The notes beneath the pieces were generated by a model. The model was not told the DNA's origin, made no database searches, and was given only the letters and a program-made list of their open reading frames with translations. From JAGQOZ01 sp041399205 (GTDB lineage: Bacteria; Planctomycetota; Planctomycetia; Pirellulales; Pirellulaceae), in NCBI GenBank assembly GCA_041399205.1, contig JAWKTK010000016.1:62001-126000 (forward strand): a DNA stretch of 64,000 nucleotides, given 5' to 3'. Made by a program: the position numbers and the translations under genes. Shown here in pieces: positions 51,719-61,180 of the stretch; position 1 is the stretch's first letter; each line of letters opens with the position of its first letter.

Positions 51719-54700
51719 TTAGGCAAAGAACGCTCGTTCAGGTTTGCCTAGTTCAAAATCGGCGCTGGCTTTCCGAACGGGTTGGTCATCTTGGGCGGCA
51801 AACAGTTGGTCGACATGCATGCGCCATGCAGCGGCAACCAATTGAGAATCGGCGTTCGTTGCCTGCGGCGATCGAAGTCTTGCGAATTCCGTTGAAAGAG
51901 GTTCATCCATCAGGTTAGGCAGCGCCGCAGCCACGTAGCCGCCCGAAGTAAACGCCGCGACCAAATCGGCTGTGCTGAATTCGCCATCGCAGTTCCAATC
52001 TCCTTCGCTCCAGGTTGAATTCCCGGCAATCCCGTCTTCATATTCGCCGGCGGTGAAGATGGCTACCAGATCGGACGAATTGAACACGCCATCCAGATTG
52101 GCATCACCCGTCGTCGAATGGGCAATGTTGGCTAGGAAGTATGCCACGTCCAACTGATCTACTTGTGAATCGGCGTTCAGGTCGAATTCATCCGTGCCGT
52201 TGTCTTGCACGGCCGCGCACAGTAATTCGATATCCGCGACATTGACCACGCCATTGTGGTCAAAGTCACCTGGGAACCCTGCGCCGTTGGCCCAGCCGGG
52301 CGACGGCAAATCAAAGAACTGCAATGCGTCCGCTCCGTCTGGAAAACGTCCTTGGGACACGCCAATCTGCTGAGGAAAATAACCAACAGTATCGATAACC
52401 TGTCCGTCAGCGCTACTTAGTTGCAAGAATTCTTGATCCAGCGAAAGGGCAAATCGTAGTTCGTCCGCGGCGTCGCCGTTATTGGCATCAAACGCAAAGA
52501 AACCGTTGGCTGGCAAAAACGTCAGCGGCGCGAATTGGCTCATTTCGGGTGCGCCGCCAATTTCGTCCGTGATGTAGAAGCCGCCGATATCAACGGGCAA
52601 GGAATCCATGTTCAGCAGTTCAACAAAGTCACTGCCTGAAGTCGGTTCGGCCAGCCATTCGTTAATCCGAACTTGACTGGGGTCTCCCAACACGACTTGA
52701 TTGTTGGCTTGGCCCAGCGACGGTGAACCCAACTGCCACGTCCGATCAAGCCCCATTCGTCCGATAGACATGTCCTCAACTTGCGGTCCGAACTCAACTG
52801 CATCCAGCGTCTGCCATTCGCCTGCCACGCCAGTCGGTTGGCTCAGGTAAACGCCTTCACCTTCTGTTCGCAACGAAAAACCGGTGCTGGGCATTCCCAA
52901 GTTGGCCGAAGAATCTGCCATGATAAAGTAGTACTGCCCCGGCAACAGCAATTGATCATCTGAGAAGACAAACTTGGCTGGCTCGTCGGGATCATCCGAC
53001 AGTGCCAAGCCTTTCAAGTTGACCGTCGTGTCACCGGCGTTGTACAGCTCGATCGCATCTGGTCGAACACCATTGACGCTGAACGTATTGCGATTGGATG
53101 CCAGAACTTCGTTGATCAGCAACCGGCTGGCATTGGTTTGGACGGTGAATTCAATCGAATCCAAGTGTTCGCTAATCCAATTACCCGCAAAGTCTTGACC
53201 TTGCACTTCCACCACATAGTCACCGTTGGTCAAACCAGACAATACCAGCGTGTCCGTCCGAATCGTGTTGACCCCGTCAAACCCGTTGCCGATGTCACGC
53301 ACGTCCGACCAAGCTCCGCCATTGACGCGGTATTGGTAGGCAAAAATCCCCGGACCGCCGACGGTAAATAACACGGTGTCGGCCGACGTTGGTGACTGTA
53401 CCGAACTGGCTATCCATGCTCCGGGCGGAACATCGGCACCGGCGTCCTTGCCCAAATAGGCGTTGAAAGCGGCTGAACCTGCGTGCAGCGAACGATCTCC
53501 GTCCGCTATTCCGGAAACTCGAGCATCCCCGATGCGGTTTTGCGAGCCGAGATTAAGCACGTTGCCGGGGCGATTACCGACGGTCGAATTCGCCACATTC
53601 GTGTCCAAGACATTTCCCACCAATCTTAAAGCGCTGACCGTTTCATTAGGTAGGTCGGCGTTGCCAAAGACGCGAGGCACATCGTAGAAAATATTTCCAG
53701 CGGCGTAGGCACCTCGTCCCGGTCTCGCTCCCGGTTCGTCTACATACAAATTGATGGCCGAACCCACGTTGGGATTATTGAAACGATCATTGAAATCTGG
53801 ATGCACAGTTAGCACCGTATTGTTTTCAATGATGGTCGCTGCGCTATTCTTCAGATTGATGGCGTGATCCACGTCATAGAAGACGTTGCGAGCAACCACA
53901 ATGGTCGTGTCAACTCCGGCGTCGCCGGTGGAAATTGCATTTGCATAGCCTCGATCACTGGTTTCGTCGTCCTTGAAAACATTCTGGAAGAAGTTTTCCG
54001 CAACGTAGACGTCGCCGCCCAGATCCAGCAGTTCGTCACCAGCGCCCCTAAACCAATTGCCGATAATCTGCAGCAGTGGACCTTGTCCTTTCTGATAACT
54101 GTCAGCATCAATGACATCATTGTGTCCCTTGTTGGTGCCGAAGATATTGTTGCGAATGATCAGTTGCCCGCCGTCGCGAGGCGGCCTGCCACTGAGCTTG
54201 ACGTGTTCGGAAATGTTGTCCAGTCCCAACGCCGCAGGACTTTCATTTTCGGCAAACATATTGGGAAAGACCGAGTTTTCCAAAATCAGTGACGCATTAC
54301 TTCCATAGATCATGCGAATATGCGTGCCCGTGACGGTGACATTGGAAATCACGGCATTGCTGTTAATCACGCCAATGCTTCCTTCCGAATCTTGAGCATG
54401 TTCGACATCGACGTAGCTAATCGAATTCGCCGCACGACTGTCCACTAAATGGATGCCATCCCACTTCGGCGGTTCGTCGGGTAAACCAGGCCTGCCGCCC
54501 GGTTCGTTAGGAACCAATGCCTGTCCTGGCGCGGCGGTAAAGCGAATGCGCGCATCGGCCGTTCCGTTTGCCTCCAGGATTCCTTCCACTCGCAATTCCG
54601 TATTCGGCGCGAAGTAAACCGAAGTTCCTGGTTGAATCACCAACGTGCCATCAGCCGGAACCACGACATCCGAAGTCACCAAATAGGGACTATTCGCCGT

Positions 54701-57700
54701 TGTCCAATTGGTTTGCCCAGCAGGCAATGATCCCGACACGGTGGTTGGCGTACCTGCTTTGTACCAAACGTCCAGATGCGTTTCGTCCAGAACTTCGCCC
54801 GTGCCGTCGGGCCCGCTCATCGAACGCACTGTCACGCGATTCACACCCGGCACCAAATCTGTCACATTCCGAGGCTGATAACGGCCTCGTACAAACAATT
54901 GCATACTGATGTCATCACTATCGACAGCTGCCTGATGAATTTCCACGGCAATCACGTTCTTACCGTCTTTCAGCAACGCGGGATCCAGGTCAATAAACGT
55001 GTAGGACCGTTCCCTGCCTCCGGTCAGGTTGTCGGTGGCAAACGTCTGGTAATCGGCGTTGTCGGGAAGACTGAGCCGAGCGATTTCCTGGCCATTCAAA
55101 TAGACAGCGGCACCATCGTCGCGAATGATGCCCATGTCCATGGTCAGATATTGACTGGCGTCAGGAATGTTGAATTCGTGGCGAAAATAGGTGGTGACGT
55201 GTTTGTTGCTTGGGTCGTCGCCAAAGCCCACGACAGTGCGTTCGTCATTGTCGCCGTAGCCTAATTGAGACTGTCCTTCGCCCCACGAATCATCCGGCAC
55301 GAAGTCTAATTCTCGCCAAGCCGTGCCTTGGTTCGAACCATTATCCAGGTAGCGCCACGTACTGGAAGTGGAAACGATGGTGGTAGTGTAATTGCCATAC
55401 TGCCAAGATCGATCGGTGGAAAGCGTGGCAATTCGGCCATTCACCGTTACGGACTGCGCGTCATAGTTGGCCGTGCCAACCAACGCCAAGGAGGCGGAAT
55501 CGGTCTCCCAATAGTCGCGTCCCGATTCCATGAACGGACTGACTGTCACTTCGTCCGGAATCAGTGACAACACGTAGTCACCTCGCGCTTGCAAGAACTG
55601 AAGCATACGTTGGATGTCGTTTTCGCTGGAGACATCACGCAAGCTTTCTCGCAACACCATTTCGGCACGAGGCGAATGCAGCACATTCTGGATCATGTCA
55701 CGGAGCTGATCAAAATAGCGAGGCAAAAGGTCTGGATGATAGATCATGCGCCGAAGTGCCGGAACATTGGTGGCTGCAAAAATGGTTCGCTGGACTTGTC
55801 CTAACGAAAGGATCGTGTCCATATCGTGCGTCACCATTTTGAAACGAGTATCTTCGACCCCCGAATACATGGCGTAATCGTCGCCCAAGCGATCACCATT
55901 GACCAAGCCACCTTCCGTATTGGACAGCAGCGCGTGGAACCCAAAGTATCGCAGCCATTGATCCACGTCGACAACCTTGGCCAGTTCGTCCAGATAGGTT
56001 TCGTCTGGCGTATTGTTCAGCACGTCGGTCAAATGAATCACATCTGACCAATCGGCTTGGCTTTCATTCGTCAGTTTTATATAGCTGTTGTACGGGGTTG
56101 GATCCGGACCTTGGTAAGCCAAACCCCCACCCAGACCGCCCGGAGGCGATTCGTCGGGGCGACGACCCTTGTACAGATTTCCATTGGGATCCAACGGAAA
56201 CTGATTGGCGACAAAATCACGGTTCAGTGGCTCCAAATGCGCGTAGGGAACGCCAGATCGCAAGTCTTGGCCGTTGCTGACCAACGTGATCGCCTTGGTT
56301 TCGGCCACTGGAATCCCGGCCAAACGCATCAAGGCGCTGCCGGCGATCTGATTTTGAACCGTATCGGTATTTAGATTTAATGCCGTAACGCCTTCCCAGG
56401 TGGTGTCCGAAGGAATATTGATCCGGTTGTTCGGAGGCGTATCGCGACGACTTCCGGAACCTCGAATTCTTACGCCCGCGTTGTAGCGAACTTTCACGCC
56501 ATCGGCATTGAAGCTGATGAACGTCGCATGCATCTGCGCGTCACTGCTGCGATTAATGTTGGTGAATTCGGTTCGTTCCGCGCCGGTCATCACTTCAAAG
56601 TAAATGGGCGTGCCACCCGCTTGCCATGTCAGGTCTTGATAGTCATCCAAGACTTGCAGCAATCCGTTGGTGACTTGTCCTTCATCCGTTGTTGCCGGCC
56701 AGGTACGACTCGCACCGCCGGCATCACTGGCGTGAACGTAGAATTCGACTACGGTTTGGTCTGCTTGCGCGGGAATCGTCGCGGAATAAATGCCGTCGTT
56801 CGCCACGCCATCGCCCAGTTGTCCATTGTCGTTCATGGCGACGGTGCGAAACGAATTCTCACCGTCCAACCGCCAGAATAATGTCCCCGTAACGGCCGAA
56901 TCATGATCGTCCAAGAACTGGGAAGTCACCACAATCGAATCGGAAGAACTAGGAATGGCCGGACTGTGCAGCGTGTCCAAAATCAGCGGAGCCACGTTAT
57001 TGCTGGCCACCGAATTCACTTTGCCTGGCGTCCCTTGATCCACATTGCTGGCTTGCCAAGCTTGACCAAATTCGTTTGCGCCGGCCGCGTTTATCAGCTC
57101 TAACGACCGACCGCCACCATCATGCAAATCGGACCACACCCAGCCTCGATGTCCAAACAGCACCGGACCTCGCACGCGCTGAGACCATTCGCCTTCATCA
57201 AAATAAGTCACTCGATCTACTTGTTGATCTGCCGCATTGCGCAACGTGATTCGATCCGACTGATTGCTCAATCGCCCCGTCCACGGACCGACCACCGTCA
57301 CGCCACCGCCATACTTGGCAGTAAACGCAGTGGGATCGGCCGAAACAACAAGGTAGCCGCCGGGCGAAAGTGTCGTTGCGGAAAAGTCAAAATCAATACC
57401 GCCGCTGATCCGCCATCCATCCAAATTGACGGCCGAAGTTCCCGTGTTGTGCAATTCGACATATTCTTCCGCATCCGCTTCGCTGGAAGGATGATACATG
57501 ATTTCGTTGATCACCACGGTCCGAAAGGGATCGGCCACCGGGTCCACGGTGTTCGCCGCACCGGGCGTGGGTGTCACAAAATAACCAACGCTGGATTCGT
57601 CTCGAGAAAACCCGTAGGAGACATCGTCCGATTGGTCGGGATATTCTGGAGCGAATGACCATACAATGTCACCTGCTGGATTGACTAACCCCAAGAATTC

Positions 57701-58051
57701 GCCGCCACCATCCAAGCGAAAATTGGTATGTAGTTCTTGACCGGCTACGGCGTGGTCATCGCCCGACGCGAAGACGACCATATAGCCGTTGGCCGCCAAC
57801 GTCACATTGGGGAAAGTCCACTGAGCAGGATTGTCTTGATCATCCGTCAAATGCCAGCCGGAAAGATTCACCGCTTGCGCCGTGGGATTGTGAATTTCAA
57901 TCCAATCTGAATAGTTTCCGGCGCTGTCTTGGATATTACTGGTGTTGACTGCCAAGAATTCAGAAATAATTGGCGTGCTGGCCAATACTCGCCGTTCCTC
58001 TAAGGTTTCAGTCGCCCCAATTCTTCGTGTTCGCCGTGATCCCCACGTCAT
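51719..58051 (-). CDS. Giant exported surface protein with lamin-tail, CotH-kinase, beta-helix and dockerin-like domains
   Basis: 2110 residues from ATG 58051, preceded by GAGGG; ATG 58117 would add 22 residues of poor quality. After a basic start (TWGSRRTRR) comes ETLEERRVLAS, the planctomycete export motif. Order seen: two lamin-tail-like domains (EFLAVNTSNIQDSAGNYSDW; VVINEIMYHPSS), a CotH-type domain near residues 490-800 (VRYNAGVRIRGSGSRR, VTHDMDTILSLG), a lectin-like part (FRHEFNIPDASQYLTM), a parallel beta-helix (AVISNVTVTGTHIRMIYGSN, NNIFGTNKGH, RNVFYDVDHAINLKNSAA), two more lamin-tail-like domains (LLINEVLASNRN; VRINEWLAEPTSG) and dockerin loops (GDFDHNGVVNVADIELL; GDANLDGVFNSSDLVAIF; GDWNCDGEFSTADLVAAF). 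It ends ELGKPERAFFA without a PEP-CTERM tail. Likely a surface or matrix protein. Confidence 0.9.
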   Translation of the reverse strand: MTWGSRRTRRIGATETLEERRVLASTPIISEFLAVNTSNIQDSAGNYSDWIEIHNPTAQAVNLSGWHLTDDQDNPAQWTFPNVTLAANGYMVVFASGDDHAVAGQELHTNFRLDGGGEFLGLVNPAGDIVWSFAPEYPDQSDDVSYGFSRDESSVGYFVTPTPGAANTVDPVADPFRTVVINEIMYHPSSEADAEEYVELHNTGTSAVNLDGWRISGGIDFDFSATTLSPGGYLVVSADPTAFTAKYGGGVTVVGPWTGRLSNQSDRITLRNAADQQVDRVTYFDEGEWSQRVRGPVLFGHRGWVWSDLHDGGGRSLELINAAGANEFGQAWQASNVDQGTPGKVNSVASNNVAPLILDTLHSPAIPSSSDSIVVTSQFLDDHDSAVTGTLFWRLDGENSFRTVAMNDNGQLGDGVANDGIYSATIPAQADQTVVEFYVHASDAGGASRTWPATTDEGQVTNGLLQVLDDYQDLTWQAGGTPIYFEVMTGAERTEFTNINRSSDAQMHATFISFNADGVKVRYNAGVRIRGSGSRRDTPPNNRINIPSDTTWEGVTALNLNTDTVQNQIAGSALMRLAGIPVAETKAITLVSNGQDLRSGVPYAHLEPLNRDFVANQFPLDPNGNLYKGRRPDESPPGGLGGGLAYQGPDPTPYNSYIKLTNESQADWSDVIHLTDVLNNTPDETYLDELAKVVDVDQWLRYFGFHALLSNTEGGLVNGDRLGDDYAMYSGVEDTRFKMVTHDMDTILSLGQVQRTIFAATNVPALRRMIYHPDLLPRYFDQLRDMIQNVLHSPRAEMVLRESLRDVSSENDIQRMLQFLQARGDYVLSLIPDEVTVSPFMESGRDYWETDSASLALVGTANYDAQSVTVNGRIATLSTDRSWQYGNYTTTIVSTSSTWRYLDNGSNQGTAWRELDFVPDDSWGEGQSQLGYGDNDERTVVGFGDDPSNKHVTTYFRHEFNIPDASQYLTMDMGIIRDDGAAVYLNGQEIARLSLPDNADYQTFATDNLTGGRERSYTFIDLDPALLKDGKNVIAVEIHQAAVDSDDISMQLFVRGRYQPRNVTDLVPGVNRVTVRSMSGPDGTGEVLDETHLDVWYKAGTPTTVSGSLPAGQTNWTTANSPYLVTSDVVVPADGTLVIQPGTSVYFAPNTELRVEGILEANGTADARIRFTAAPGQALVPNEPGGRPGLPDEPPKWDGIHLVDSRAANSISYVDVEHAQDSEGSIGVINSNAVISNVTVTGTHIRMIYGSNASLILENSVFPNMFAENESPAALGLDNISEHVKLSGRPPRDGGQLIIRNNIFGTNKGHNDVIDADSYQKGQGPLLQIIGNWFRGAGDELLDLGGDVYVAENFFQNVFKDDETSDRGYANAISTGDAGVDTTIVVARNVFYDVDHAINLKNSAATIIENNTVLTVHPDFNDRFNNPNVGSAINLYVDEPGARPGRGAYAAGNIFYDVPRVFGNADLPNETVSALRLVGNVLDTNVANSTVGNRPGNVLNLGSQNRIGDARVSGIADGDRSLHAGSAAFNAYLGKDAGADVPPGAWIASSVQSPTSADTVLFTVGGPGIFAYQYRVNGGAWSDVRDIGNGFDGVNTIRTDTLVLSGLTNGDYVVEVQGQDFAGNWISEHLDSIEFTVQTNASRLLINEVLASNRNTFSVNGVRPDAIELYNAGDTTVNLKGLALSDDPDEPAKFVFSDDQLLLPGQYYFIMADSSANLGMPSTGFSLRTEGEGVYLSQPTGVAGEWQTLDAVEFGPQVEDMSIGRMGLDRTWQLGSPSLGQANNQVVLGDPSQVRINEWLAEPTSGSDFVELLNMDSLPVDIGGFYITDEIGGAPEMSQFAPLTFLPANGFFAFDANNGDAADELRFALSLDQEFLQLSSADGQVIDTVGYFPQQIGVSQGRFPDGADALQFFDLPSPGWANGAGFPGDFDHNGVVNVADIELLCAAVQDNGTDEFDLNADSQVDQLDVAYFLANIAHSTTGDANLDGVFNSSDLVAIFTAGEYEDGIAGNSTWSEGDWNCDGEFSTADLVAAFTSGGYVAAALPNLMDEPLSTEFARLRSPQATNADSQLVAAAWRMHVDQLFAAQDDQPVRKASADFELGKPERAFFA

Positions 58052-58266
58052 TATTTTTTCCCTCACTTCGCCGATGTCTTCGCCGCGACGAATGCGAATG
58101 TCAAATTCCCGAAACAATTCGCCAGAAGAATGGTCAGATTCGCCGCGATGGCCTCACCCTACCATTCTATTCGAATCGCACAATGCAGAAAACGAAATGT
58201 GCGAATAGCAATCACCAAAGACAGAATTCTGGGTGATTCGCTTGATTGTTTCCTATCCCAGGGAAA

Positions 58267-59487
58267 CTACAGTTCGCGATTGTCGGAATTCCCTTCCGCC
58301 GTGGCGACGGTTTTGGATGTGGTTAGGTTTTCACCAATACGAGTCTGCAGCGTGCCGTCTTCCGTTTCGATCTTGACCACGTCTAACGTGACATCGGCCA
58401 CCGTGCCGGTAACAGAACCAACGTTGATTTCGTCACCTACCTTCAGCATCATCGTTTCTCCGGTAGTGCGAACAAAAAACCAAACTTCCGCTTCTCCGTC
58501 CACTTGCATGATCGCCGTGACGTAGGCATGTTCCGCGTGATCAAAGCGAGGCCGAGGTGGTGGGCGTTCCACCACTTCTTCTTGCGGTGGCGGAGGCGGT
58601 TCAGAAACCTTCACCACAAATGACTTTTGATCCGTGAGTGCCGGGAATCCGTTGTCGGACACTTGCACGGTCAGCTGATATTCGCCCACTTCCTTAGGTC
58701 TCCAGCGAACCGAATTGTTGCTCAATCGCAATCCTTCCGGAGCTTCACCCACCAGCGAATACGCCAATTCGTCGCCCGAATCGGGATCTTCGGCCGACAA
58801 GTCCACATCCAGCGAATTGCCCAATTCGATCGACTGTGCTTGGATTCGCGCCAGCACCGGAGGCTTGTTGGCGGGTGCAAACAAATTTCGGCCAACAACC
58901 GTCGACACCACTTGATCCAGCGGTCTTTCCAATTTGCCTTCCATCAACTTACCAACTTCCTCCTTGGCGGTAGCACCTTTCAAAATCAAGGCTTCTACGT
59001 TGGTGGTCATCTTCAACTTCTTGGCTTCACTGCCAGGAATCAGGTTGATGGATGCAATGCGATGCAAATCGTTGGTCGAATAGAATTGGTACAGAAATTC
59101 CGTCAACTGCGGCAACGTCAATTCACCGTCAATCACAAACTTCAGCTGATGATAGACGTCACTTCGACGCGAAAGATCGTCCATCGGCTTGACGTTTTTG
59201 AGCCGTGTCTTGGTGATGGCCAAATCGACTAGCCATTCTTGATAACGTTTCCGAGCGTCTTCGATTTCCGGTGGCAACGAACGTTCTTTTAGTTCCGCCA
59301 ACTCCTTGCTGGCTTTGGAACCGACGGCAATGGTGAAATTCTTATCGCGAATCTGCTTGTCTAATCCTTCCATCTGCTGACGACGCGCGCGCAGCATGCC
59401 ATCCACTTGCTGCCAGCCCATGAAGCCAACGCCAACCACGGCTAGGACGCCTACCAAAATCGCCAGTATTCTTTCTCGCTGATTCAT
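58267..59487 (-). CDS. PilO/GspM-like protein fused to an Ig-like and PilP/GspC-like region
   Basis: 406 residues from ATG 59487. An N-terminal helix (ILAILVGVLAVVGVGFMGWQ) and coiled coil (GMLRARRQQMEGLDKQIRDK) lead to a PilO-like ferredoxin fold (V-Y-H-Q-L-K-F-V-I-D-G, then LPQLTEFLYQFYSTNDLHRI). GRNLFAP near residue 206 is the RNLF mark of PilP/GspC proteins. A cadherin/Ig-like module follows (DVDLSAEDPDSGDELAYSLV ... WRPKEVGEYQLTVQVSDNG). A Pro-rich linker (EPPPPPQEEVVERPPPRPRF) leads to a beta domain (KVGDEINVGSVTGTVADVTL) like the PilP end. It should form part of the inner-membrane platform of a type II secretion or type IV pilus machine. Follows the PilM-PilN gene by 32 bp. Confidence 0.75.
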   Translation of the reverse strand: MNQRERILAILVGVLAVVGVGFMGWQQVDGMLRARRQQMEGLDKQIRDKNFTIAVGSKASKELAELKERSLPPEIEDARKRYQEWLVDLAITKTRLKNVKPMDDLSRRSDVYHQLKFVIDGELTLPQLTEFLYQFYSTNDLHRIASINLIPGSEAKKLKMTTNVEALILKGATAKEEVGKLMEGKLERPLDQVVSTVVGRNLFAPANKPPVLARIQAQSIELGNSLDVDLSAEDPDSGDELAYSLVGEAPEGLRLSNNSVRWRPKEVGEYQLTVQVSDNGFPALTDQKSFVVKVSEPPPPPQEEVVERPPPRPRFDHAEHAYVTAIMQVDGEAEVWFFVRTTGETMMLKVGDEINVGSVTGTVADVTLDVVKIETEDGTLQTRIGENLTTSKTVATAEGNSDNREL

Positions 59488-59519
59488 GCGTTGTGTCTTT
59501 TCGATCGATTCTCTGTTGC

Positions 59520-60974
59520 CTAGTTTCGGAACGTCCGAATCTGTTTTCCTGGAAGGGCCACGTTCGTCTTGGGCGCTCTGGATGCCGTGGAAATGGACAC
59601 CGTTTCCTTGAAACTGACCGGATAGTCGGCGTCTTTGTTCTTGCGTTCGGCGCCGGTACCGCTGACCGTTCGTTCGTCACCACTCATCTTGTCTTCAATC
59701 ACCGCTACCGTGCTTTCGTCCTTCATCAAACCTTCCAATACCACTTCTGCATCACCGGTCGGTTTTACCTGCAATTGCAACCGCTCTAACTTCAGCTGTT
59801 CTGCCGGAGGTAATTCGGTTGAAAGCGTTTCTAATTCGCTGAGCCAGTTGATTTCACCTCGAGTCCATTCCTTGACGACGTTTAGATTTTGGATTTGTTG
59901 TTCGGCCAGTTCGACCGCTTTGTCCAGGTTTTTGGATTGCTGAGTACGTTCGGCAATCTGTTTGTCCAACCGAGATGTTTCCCACCACAAGGCCGCCAGT
60001 CCGGCGAGCAAGGCAATGCCTGCGGCGACGGCCAGAATGGTATACAGCCCCTTTCGGGATGGCGGTACGGTGCGTTGCCGAGGATTCACAAAATCCAGAA
60101 TACGATTTTGTTCTAACGGCTGCGAAGTGTGCAACAACATGCCAATCGTTGCGGCAAACGGGCCGGACAAACCCACCGTCGAATCAGTGTCGATCTTGAC
60201 ATCCGTGGCCGCGAACGGATCTAAGAAATCAACCGACTGATGGAAGTCTTGCTGCAGTTCGGCAGCGAGCGCCGGGTAATCAGATGATTTGCCGGTGATG
60301 ACAATATGATCAATGGTGACTTGAGCCTGATTGCCCGCCGCCATCATGGTTCTGCGAATTTGCGTGACGATCGCTTTCACCGCCACGCCTTCCAGCGGCA
60401 CAGAACGACTGAGCAATAAACTGTTGCCGTTCAAGACCGTCAGTTCCAACGTAGTGGGCAGGATGTCCACAATCAAAATGCAGCCAGTCAACTGCGGTAG
60501 CGATTTGCTCAGCAACGTCATGGTTGCGGTGGGGCGCAAGACCAGCGATTTCAGCTTCAGTTCAGCCGCTTCCAATCGACTGGCAATCTGCTTCACTTTG
60601 GCAGGTGACGCAGCCGCCGCTAGGACGTCTTGGCCTTCTGCGCCGGGAGGATTCGCCAAGAAATCCACTGGCCAGTCATCGGACAGATCGTTGAATTCGC
60701 GCATCGCCTGCATGCGTACAATGTCTGGCATTTCGTCCGTGGGGACGACGGGGATTTCCACCGAACGGATTTCGACCGCACTTCGCTCCATCGCAACCAG
60801 GCAGTCAACGCTTTTGAGCCGTTTACTCTTGGCCAGATCCAGAATTGCTTTGGCGATATCATCGCCATGACGGACTGACACAGCATCTTCCACAGTGACC
60901 GAATTACCTTGCACGTTGGCCACCACCAAACGTACATCCAATCGATCCCAATCCAAGGCCGCTAGTCTCGCCAT
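59520..60974 (-). CDS. PilM-PilN fusion (GspL-like) assembly protein
   Basis: 484 residues. The first 300 form a PilM/GspL actin-like domain (R-L-A-A-L-D-W-D, VEIRSVEIPVVPTDEMPDIV, C-I-L-I-V-D-I-L-P-T-T-L-E-L-T, D-H-I-V-I-T-G-K-S-S-D-Y-P-A-L). A membrane helix lies near 313-332 (ILAVAAGIALLAGLAALWWE). A coiled coil and PilN-like domain follow (INWLSELETLSTELPPAEQL, then R-L-Q-L-Q-V). In most bacteria PilM and PilN are separate; in GspL they are joined, so this is GspL-like. Together with the PilO/PilP-like gene it forms the inner-membrane assembly platform. The operon continues from the GspK gene upstream, 206 bp away. Confidence 0.85.
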   Translation of the reverse strand: MARLAALDWDRLDVRLVVANVQGNSVTVEDAVSVRHGDDIAKAILDLAKSKRLKSVDCLVAMERSAVEIRSVEIPVVPTDEMPDIVRMQAMREFNDLSDDWPVDFLANPPGAEGQDVLAAAASPAKVKQIASRLEAAELKLKSLVLRPTATMTLLSKSLPQLTGCILIVDILPTTLELTVLNGNSLLLSRSVPLEGVAVKAIVTQIRRTMMAAGNQAQVTIDHIVITGKSSDYPALAAELQQDFHQSVDFLDPFAATDVKIDTDSTVGLSGPFAATIGMLLHTSQPLEQNRILDFVNPRQRTVPPSRKGLYTILAVAAGIALLAGLAALWWETSRLDKQIAERTQQSKNLDKAVELAEQQIQNLNVVKEWTRGEINWLSELETLSTELPPAEQLKLERLQLQVKPTGDAEVVLEGLMKDESTVAVIEDKMSGDERTVSGTGAERKNKDADYPVSFKETVSISTASRAPKTNVALPGKQIRTFRN

Positions 60975-61046
60975 TTCAGTTGCTCGTTTCTATCTCGATG
61001 AGTTTGGGCAAAAACACCGCTTCCAATTGCTGACGGACACTTTCAG

Positions 61047-61068
61047 TTTTCCGCCTAAAGGCGGTACT
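61047..61068. repeat. Small palindrome CCGCCTAAAGGCGG
   Basis: Stem CCGCC/GGCGG with loop TAAA, in the 206-bp gap between the gspK-like and pilM/N-like genes. Similar GCC-TNAA-GGC palindromes are frequent in planctomycete intergenic DNA to my knowledge, but only this copy is seen in the window. It may stabilise or attenuate the operon transcript. Confidence 0.4.
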
Positions 61069-61180
61069 ACAAACGATTTGCGCCAAACCATTTGCGCTAA
61101 ATGAATAAACTCCATAGGGAAGCAAACGTTTCGTACCGCGGTTGCTCTACACTCATTTTGCTTCAAAAACCCTTGATGCT

